Part shown: positions 48,840 through 52,988 of the stretch, piece after piece | Position numbering within the stretch: the first letter of the stretch is position 1 | Layout: each line of letters starts with the position of its first letter | Assembly: GCA_038117265.1 (NCBI GenBank) | Contig: JAYOFO010000009.1 | Location: 1 to 52,988 of the forward strand | DNA from: JAYPUG01 sp038117265 | GTDB lineage: Bacteria > Pseudomonadota > Alphaproteobacteria > UBA6615 | Direction of reading: 5' to 3' | Length of the DNA: 52,988 bases | Notes under the pieces: model-generated | Databases searched by the model: none | Seen by the model: the letters and a program-made list of their open reading frames with translations, nothing else | Told to the model about the DNA's origin: nothing | Made by a program: the position numbers and the translations under genes

Positions 48840-49880
48840 CTAGTGTCCCGCCGCACCGGCGGGTTCGGTTTTGCCGGGCTCGCCGCGCAGGTCGGCGATG
48901 CTCGACAGGAAATAGCCGGCAAACTGGAACATCATCGAGATCGCGAACACCGCGAGGAAGCCCGCCATCAGGTATTTCACATAGAGCCCGAAGCCGCTCT
49001 GCGAGACCTCGAAGGCGATCAGCGGGCTGTTGATGACGGTCGCGCGCCCGGCCATGCCCATCGACAGGATCACCCAGCACAATGGCAGGCCGAGGAACAT
49101 CGAGCCGATCGCGTTCGCCCATGCCTTGCCGCGCTCGCTGAAACCGGCATAGATCACGTCGACCCGCACATGGCCTTCCTCGGTCAGCGTGTAGGCGCTC
49201 GCGAACAGGAACAGCGCGGCGTACCAGAACCGGACGAGGTCGCCCATGAACGCCTGCTCGTAGGAAAAGATGAAGCGCGTGAGCACGATCTGGAGTTCCG
49301 CGATCACGACCAGCAAAGCGAGCCAGGTGAAGCCCAGCGTGCGCGTGAAGAATGCGATCACCAGCGAGACCAGGATCAGCGGGTAGTGGACGTAGGCGCC
49401 GCGGAAGCGCGACTGTCCGAGGTCTGTAGTCAGTTCATCGCCGACGACGGCGGCCAGCAGCCCCTCCACCCGCAGGAAGGAAATGGCGGCGTCCACGACG
49501 CCGACCAGGAGCACGGACCAGAACGCCGCGCGGATGATGAACGTGGCCACCGCCGACAAACGTCGGGCGTCCGCACGCATGGGCCGGGTGGCGGTCTTGA
49601 GGACGTAGGCCGCGATCAGCACGAGCAGCACGGGGTAGGCGAGGAGCTGCACCCAGGCCAATGCCACCGCCGTGCCGTCGAGCGGATTTGCCGGTGCTTC
49701 GGCGCCGAACCATCCCAGATGGCCGAACAGGCTGCCGATCCCCGGCCAGTTGCGCCAGAAGATCAGGTAATTGTTGAGCAGGAACACGACCGCGGCGCCG
49801 GCGACGAACAGCGCGAGAATCCGCAGCATCGCGGCGAGGCCGCCTGCGGCCGGTACATCGTCGAGCGTCGTCGCCGTCAT
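48840..49880 (-). CDS. TRAP transporter small permease (DctQ), enlarged
   Basis: A 346-residue membrane protein, about twice the usual DctQ size. The C-terminal half carries the classical four-helix DctQ part: 'EQAFMGDLVRFWYAALFLFASAYTLTEEGHVRVDVIYAGFSERGKAW'. Extra helices precede it ('ILALFVAGAAVVFLLNNYLIFW', 'LAWVQLLAYPVLLVLIAAYVL', 'AAFWSVLLVGVVDAAI'). Similar large Q subunits pair with extended M subunits in the mannitol/chloroaromatic-type TRAP group. The ATG at 49880 is chosen; an upstream ATG at 49931 adds 17 residues. It is 24 bp before dctM. Confidence 0.88.
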   Translation of the reverse strand: MTATTLDDVPAAGGLAAMLRILALFVAGAAVVFLLNNYLIFWRNWPGIGSLFGHLGWFGAEAPANPLDGTAVALAWVQLLAYPVLLVLIAAYVLKTATRPMRADARRLSAVATFIIRAAFWSVLLVGVVDAAISFLRVEGLLAAVVGDELTTDLGQSRFRGAYVHYPLILVSLVIAFFTRTLGFTWLALLVVIAELQIVLTRFIFSYEQAFMGDLVRFWYAALFLFASAYTLTEEGHVRVDVIYAGFSERGKAWANAIGSMFLGLPLCWVILSMGMAGRATVINSPLIAFEVSQSGFGLYVKYLMAGFLAVFAISMMFQFAGYFLSSIADLRGEPGKTEPAGAAGH

Positions 49881-49984
49881 CGTTGCGCGTTTGCTGCCTG
49901 GGTCGAGAACGGGAGGCCATCCATGGGGCAAACTAACCCCGGCTGGTCGGCCTTACCCACATCACGTTTGCGTCACCCAGACGC

Positions 49985-50014
49985 GGAAAGCGGAGCCGAA
50001 GGGCTCCGCTTTCC
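49985..50014 (-). promoter_or_regulatory. strong stem-loop between dctP and dctQ
   Basis: GGAAAGCGGAGCC (49985-49997) and GGCTCCGCTTTCC (50002-50014) form a perfect 13-bp stem with a 4-nt loop, 20 bp after the dctP stop. There is no T-tract on the minus strand. It resembles intercistronic structures that protect the binding-protein mRNA, giving more DctP than DctQM, as needed for a periplasmic receptor. Confidence 0.6.
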
Positions 50015-50034
50015 TGTCTGGTGGACGTTCCGGA

Positions 50035-51135
50035 TCAGACGCCGAGAACGCGGTTGCGCTGCTGGACGTAGGCCTGGTCCGAAATGTTGGTCCAGCCGCC
50101 CACTTCCGCACGCGCCTTCACGAAGCTCTCGTGGATGCGGTTGGCGAGGTCGCTGTGGGCGCGGACCTCCTGGAACACCTCGTCAGAGGCCTTGCCGAAG
50201 CTGTCGTAGATCTCGTCCGAGAACTGACGCAGCTGGACGCCCTGATCGCGGATGAGCTGGGCGAGCGAGGCGCCGTTCTTGGCGTTGTACTCCGACATCA
50301 TGACGTCGTTTTCCATCGACGAGGCCGCCTCGATCATCAGCTGATCGGACTTGGACAGCTTGCCCCAGAACGACGCGTTCAAGCCGACGGCGAGCATCGA
50401 ACCCGGCTCGTGCATGCCCGGATAGTAGTAGAACTTCGCGGCTTCGTAGAACTTCATGACCTGGTCGTTCCACGGACCCACCCATTCCGTTGCGTCGATC
50501 GCACCGGAGACGAGGTTTTCGTAGATCTGGCCGCCCGGCAGCGAGACCGGCGATGCGCCCAGCTTGGCCATGACGTCGCCGCCGAGGCCCGGGATGCGCA
50601 TCTTCAGGCCCTTCAGGTCGTCGGCCGTGTTGATTTCCTTGTTGAACCAGCCGCCCATCTGGACGCCGGTGTTGCCGCACATCAGGCCCTTGAGGCCGAA
50701 CTCGGCACCCAGTTCGTCCCAGAGCTCCTGGCCGCCGCCGAAGCGCACCCAGGCGTTCATCTCGGTGTAGGTCAGGCCGAACGGGACGGCGGTGAAATAC
50801 GCCCAGCCCGGATGCTTGCCTTTCCAGTAATAGTCGGCCGCGTGATAGGCCTGCGCGTTGCCCGATGCGACCTCGTCGAAGGAGTCGAACGCACCGACGC
50901 GCTCACCGGCGGCGAAGTAATCGACCTTGATGCGGCCTTCGCTCATCTGGTCGAGGCGGGCGGCGAAACGCTGGGCGCCCGTGCCGAGACCGGGGAAGTC
51001 GCGCGGCCAGGTCGTGACCATCGCGACGGAGATCCGCTCCTGGGCGATCGCGGGCTTGGGGAAAGCGGAAGCAGCCGCAGCCGCGCCCGTGACGCCGGCG
51101 AGACCGGCGGCCTTGATGAATTTACGTCGTTCCAT
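50035..51135 (-). CDS. TRAP transporter substrate-binding protein (DctP), Tat-exported
   Basis: A 366-residue periplasmic receptor. The N-terminus 'MERRKFIKAAGLAG' has a twin-arginine motif (RRKFIK) and an Ala-rich core ending 'KPAIAQ', so export is probably by Tat after folding. The DctP fold follows: 'WPRDFPGLGTGAQRFAARLDQMSEGRIKVDYFAAGERV', 'DLKGLKMRIPGLGGDVMAKLGASPVSLPGGQIYENLVSGAIDATEWVGPWND'. The 'LKMRIPG' motif with Arg binds the ligand carboxylate. The 'W-V-G-P-W-N-D' segment and the 'YYYPGMHEPGS' loop place it with keto-acid or mannitol/chloroaromatic-type receptors. A CAGGGAG ribosome site precedes the ATG at 51135. First gene of dctP-dctQ-dctM. Confidence 0.92.
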   Translation of the reverse strand: MERRKFIKAAGLAGVTGAAAAASAFPKPAIAQERISVAMVTTWPRDFPGLGTGAQRFAARLDQMSEGRIKVDYFAAGERVGAFDSFDEVASGNAQAYHAADYYWKGKHPGWAYFTAVPFGLTYTEMNAWVRFGGGQELWDELGAEFGLKGLMCGNTGVQMGGWFNKEINTADDLKGLKMRIPGLGGDVMAKLGASPVSLPGGQIYENLVSGAIDATEWVGPWNDQVMKFYEAAKFYYYPGMHEPGSMLAVGLNASFWGKLSKSDQLMIEAASSMENDVMMSEYNAKNGASLAQLIRDQGVQLRQFSDEIYDSFGKASDEVFQEVRAHSDLANRIHESFVKARAEVGGWTNISDQAYVQQRNRVLGV

Positions 51136-51308
51136 GAATAGCTCCCTGGGGTGCGTGTTCGTGTTACCGCCTGGCCGGAGAGAACGCACAAACCGGCAAG
51201 GCCGTGGCGCGCCGGCCGATGGATAGCCGGTCATGTTGGGGGGACATTAAGACACTGCGTGCCGGGCGTGCAACGACGCCGGAGCCATACGAAAGTATGA
51301 CGGATGCG

Positions 51309-52052
51309 TTATTGCGCCCGCGCGCTGCCCGGAAGGGGTTCGCGGGTCCACCCGCGCGGGCCCAGATGTTCGACCGGCCCGAAGCGGTTCTTGTAGGTCA
51401 TCTTGGCGCAGTCCTCGATCCAGTAGCCGAGATAGACGTGCGCCAGGCCGCGTCGCCTCGCGTCCTCGACGAGCCACAGGATGCTGAACGTTCCCAGTCC
51501 GCGGTCGTCGGCGTCGGGCTCGAAATAGCTGTAGACCGCCGAGAGGCCGCTCGCGAGCCGGTCGGTCAGGCAGGCGCCCAGCAGGACGCCGGCGCCGTCA
51601 CGGATCGAGACGAGCTCCGTCTCGACCACCGAATCCTCGACCATCGCGCGGAAATCGGTGGCCGACATCGCCGCCATCTCGCCGCCCGAATGGCGCGCGC
51701 GCTGATACCGGTAAAACAGGTCGTACTGTTCCTCGGTCGCGATCGCGGGTCCCGTGTGCGCGACGAGGTCGGCGTTGCGGTTCCAGACGCGACGCTGGGA
51801 CCGGCTGCGCCGGAAGTCGGCGACGGGTATCCGGATCGGCACGCAGCCGCTGCAGCCGGGGCAGGCGGGCCGATAGACGATGTGATGCGAGCGCCGGAAG
51901 CCGGCCAGGGCGAGCTGGTCGTGCAGGTCCTGTGCCTGGCCGCCGCGCAACTCCGTGAACAGGTTCCGCTCGACCCGCCCCTCAAGGTAGGGGCAGGGCA
52001 TCGGGCCCGTGCGGTAGAAAACGAGGGGCGGTCGGGGCGCCTGGGTCGTCAT
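51309..52052 (-). CDS. bpt: aspartate/glutamate leucyltransferase
   Basis: A 247-residue enzyme that transfers Leu from Leu-tRNA to proteins with N-terminal Asp or Glu, making them ClpS substrates. Family marks: N-terminal 'CPYLEGRVERNLFTEL', the Cys-rich 'RPACPGCSGCVPIRIPVADFRRSRSQRRVW', and a GNAT-like half with 'AVYSYFEPDADDRGLGTFSILWLVEDARR' and 'VYLGYWIEDCAKMTYKNRFGPVEHL'. It is homologous to eukaryotic arginyltransferase, but bacterial enzymes of this length use Leu. It lies 78 bp after motB and may share its transcript. Confidence 0.93.
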   Translation of the reverse strand: MTTQAPRPPLVFYRTGPMPCPYLEGRVERNLFTELRGGQAQDLHDQLALAGFRRSHHIVYRPACPGCSGCVPIRIPVADFRRSRSQRRVWNRNADLVAHTGPAIATEEQYDLFYRYQRARHSGGEMAAMSATDFRAMVEDSVVETELVSIRDGAGVLLGACLTDRLASGLSAVYSYFEPDADDRGLGTFSILWLVEDARRRGLAHVYLGYWIEDCAKMTYKNRFGPVEHLGPRGWTREPLPGSARAQ

Positions 52053-52130
52053 GCACTCTTCCGGTAAGCGTTCGCGAATCGGCGGGACTTTATCGCCTCT
52101 GACAAATCCGTGAAAGCCTGTCGGGTCCGA

Positions 52131-52988
52131 TCATCCGGGGCGCTGTCCGGTGTCGATCTCGGTATTCTGTGCCGGCGTCTCGCCGGGTTCCGGCGTCGGC
52201 ACCGTCGCGCCCAGCTCGCTGGGCTTCACCGTGCCGCCGAGTTCGATGGGGACGGCGTTCTCGCGCAACAGGACGATGCTGATGCGCCGGTTGCGCTCGC
52301 TCTCGGTGTCTTCGGGCAGCAGCGGATCGGTCGCCGCACGACCCTGCACCAGTGCAATCCGTTCGGCGGCGAGGCCGGACTCGATCAGCAGGCGGCCTGC
52401 AGCGTTCGCACGATCGGAGCTCAGCTCCCAGTTCGTGTAGCCCTCCGCCGTGCGGTAGGCGCGCGAATCCGTGTGACCGCTGATCGAGATCTGGTTGGGA
52501 AGCTGGGTGACGACGCGGGTGACGAGCTGCACGAGCTCGCGTGTCTGCTGGTTCGGCTGGGAGCTGCCGAGCGCGAACATCGAATAGCCCTTCTGGTCGA
52601 CGAGCTGGATGCGCAGCCCCTCCGGAGTCTGCTCGATCAACAGGCTGTCCTGCAGGCCGGCCAGTTCGGGCACGGCCTCGATCGCCTGGCGCAACGCTTC
52701 GGCCGCCGCCTCGAATTGCTGTTGCTCGCGCGCGGCCAGCGCCTTTTCGAGTGCCCCGTCGTCGACGATTCCGTTGTCGGGCTTGTCGCTCGTGCCGTCT
52801 TCGGGCTTATCGGAGGTGCCGTTCTCGGCGAATTCCGAGGTGCCGTTTTCCGGCATCTCCGTTTCGCCCCCCTCGCCATCGAGCAGCTCCTGACCCTCGA
52901 CTCCACCCTCGTCCTCGCCCGAGGGCAAAGGAGGAATCGGAACGCTTTCGCCTTCGGTCGGACCGCCCGCCGAGACCTTCGCGCCGTC
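52131..52988 (-). CDS. motB: flagellar motor protein MotB, C-terminal part (5' end outside window)
   Basis: The frame stays open to the window edge, so this is the last 285 residues. The visible N-terminal end begins 'DGAKVSAGGPTEGES', a Gly/Pro-rich segment typical of the linker after the membrane helix. A low-complexity linker with four 'NGTS-DKP-E/D' type repeats comes next (52761-52853). The OmpA/MotB peptidoglycan-binding domain follows: 'QTPEGLRIQLVDQKGYSMFALGS', 'ISISGHTDSRAYR', 'WELSSDRANAAGRLLIESGL' and 'ERNRRISIVLL'. MotB anchors the stator to peptidoglycan. The tail is Pro/Glu-rich ('TPEPGETPAQNTEIDTGQ'). MotA would be expected further upstream outside the window. Confidence 0.82.
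   Translation of the reverse strand, partial: DGAKVSAGGPTEGESVPIPPLPSGEDEGGVEGQELLDGEGGETEMPENGTSEFAENGTSDKPEDGTSDKPDNGIVDDGALEKALAAREQQQFEAAAEALRQAIEAVPELAGLQDSLLIEQTPEGLRIQLVDQKGYSMFALGSSQPNQQTRELVQLVTRVVTQLPNQISISGHTDSRAYRTAEGYTNWELSSDRANAAGRLLIESGLAAERIALVQGRAATDPLLPEDTESERNRRISIVLLRENAVPIELGGTVKPSELGATVPTPEPGETPAQNTEIDTGQRPG

Noticed and set aside
1..52988. tRNA, rRNA, transposase or prophage genes
   Set aside because: None were recognised by eye in the window, and no direct-repeat boundaries typical of an island were seen.

Overview
The window is GC-rich, densely packed and chromosomal in character. It points to a free-living, probably motile alphaproteobacterium, most like the Rhodospirillales and relatives. 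The indicators are a MipZ division-site ATPase, an NDUFA12-type complex I subunit, a phasin, a single bifunctional Rsh (p)ppGpp enzyme, a DUF2155 protein, a large B12-dependent ribonucleotide reductase (NrdJ), family 5 uracil-DNA glycosylase and two TRAP transporter loci. No rRNA, tRNA, insertion sequence, prophage or CRISPR array was seen. Most of the window is core genome with accessory genes between the blocks.

Layout. 1-4736: tail of a DUF3179 protein, an orphan molybdopterin oxidoreductase, then mipZ, a VWA-fold protein and a membrane-anchored J-domain protein in a tight run. 4826-8421: galU, ugd and a phosphomannomutase/phosphoglucomutase, which make activated sugars for envelope polysaccharide. 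8551-13583: luciferase-like monooxygenase, MaoC hydratase, gamma-glutamylcyclotransferase-like protein, D-Ala-D-Ala carboxypeptidase with a SPOR-like tail, a lipoprotein and an alpha/beta hydrolase. 13856-17422: phasin with a TGC-rich operator region, then clpS-clpA. 17511-20112: an orphan TRAP binding protein divergent from two paralogous cupins.

20164-26652, minus strand: ridA, a cation diffusion facilitator and a FemAB-like acyltransferase in one operon, then nrdJ. 27003-31639: the NDUFA12-like gene, two MlaD proteins and a DUF2155 protein run towards the opposing operon aroQ-accB-accC-aat. 31808-35239: a type III PLP decarboxylase converges on a minus-strand group (NYN protein, uracil-DNA glycosylase, GNAT, MarR). 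35366-45418 is a classical alphaproteobacterial core block on the plus strand: folK, rpoZ, rsh, pdxJ, acpS, lepB, rnc, era, recO, parC. 45489-52988: bioY, a complete TRAP operon (dctP-dctQ-dctM), bpt and the 3' part of motB.

Functional links. The adaptor-protease pair ClpS-ClpA and both N-degron aminoacyl-transferases (Aat, Bpt) all lie in this window, so the substrate-tagging and recognition side of the bacterial N-degron pathway is complete. AccB/AccC and BioY link fatty-acid synthesis to biotin supply. GalU/Ugd/Pgm supply sugar nucleotides. The least explained items are the mipZ-VWA-J-domain module, the 337-residue soluble extension on the TRAP large permease, and the twin cupins in which the second-motif metal-ligand histidine is replaced by arginine in both copies.
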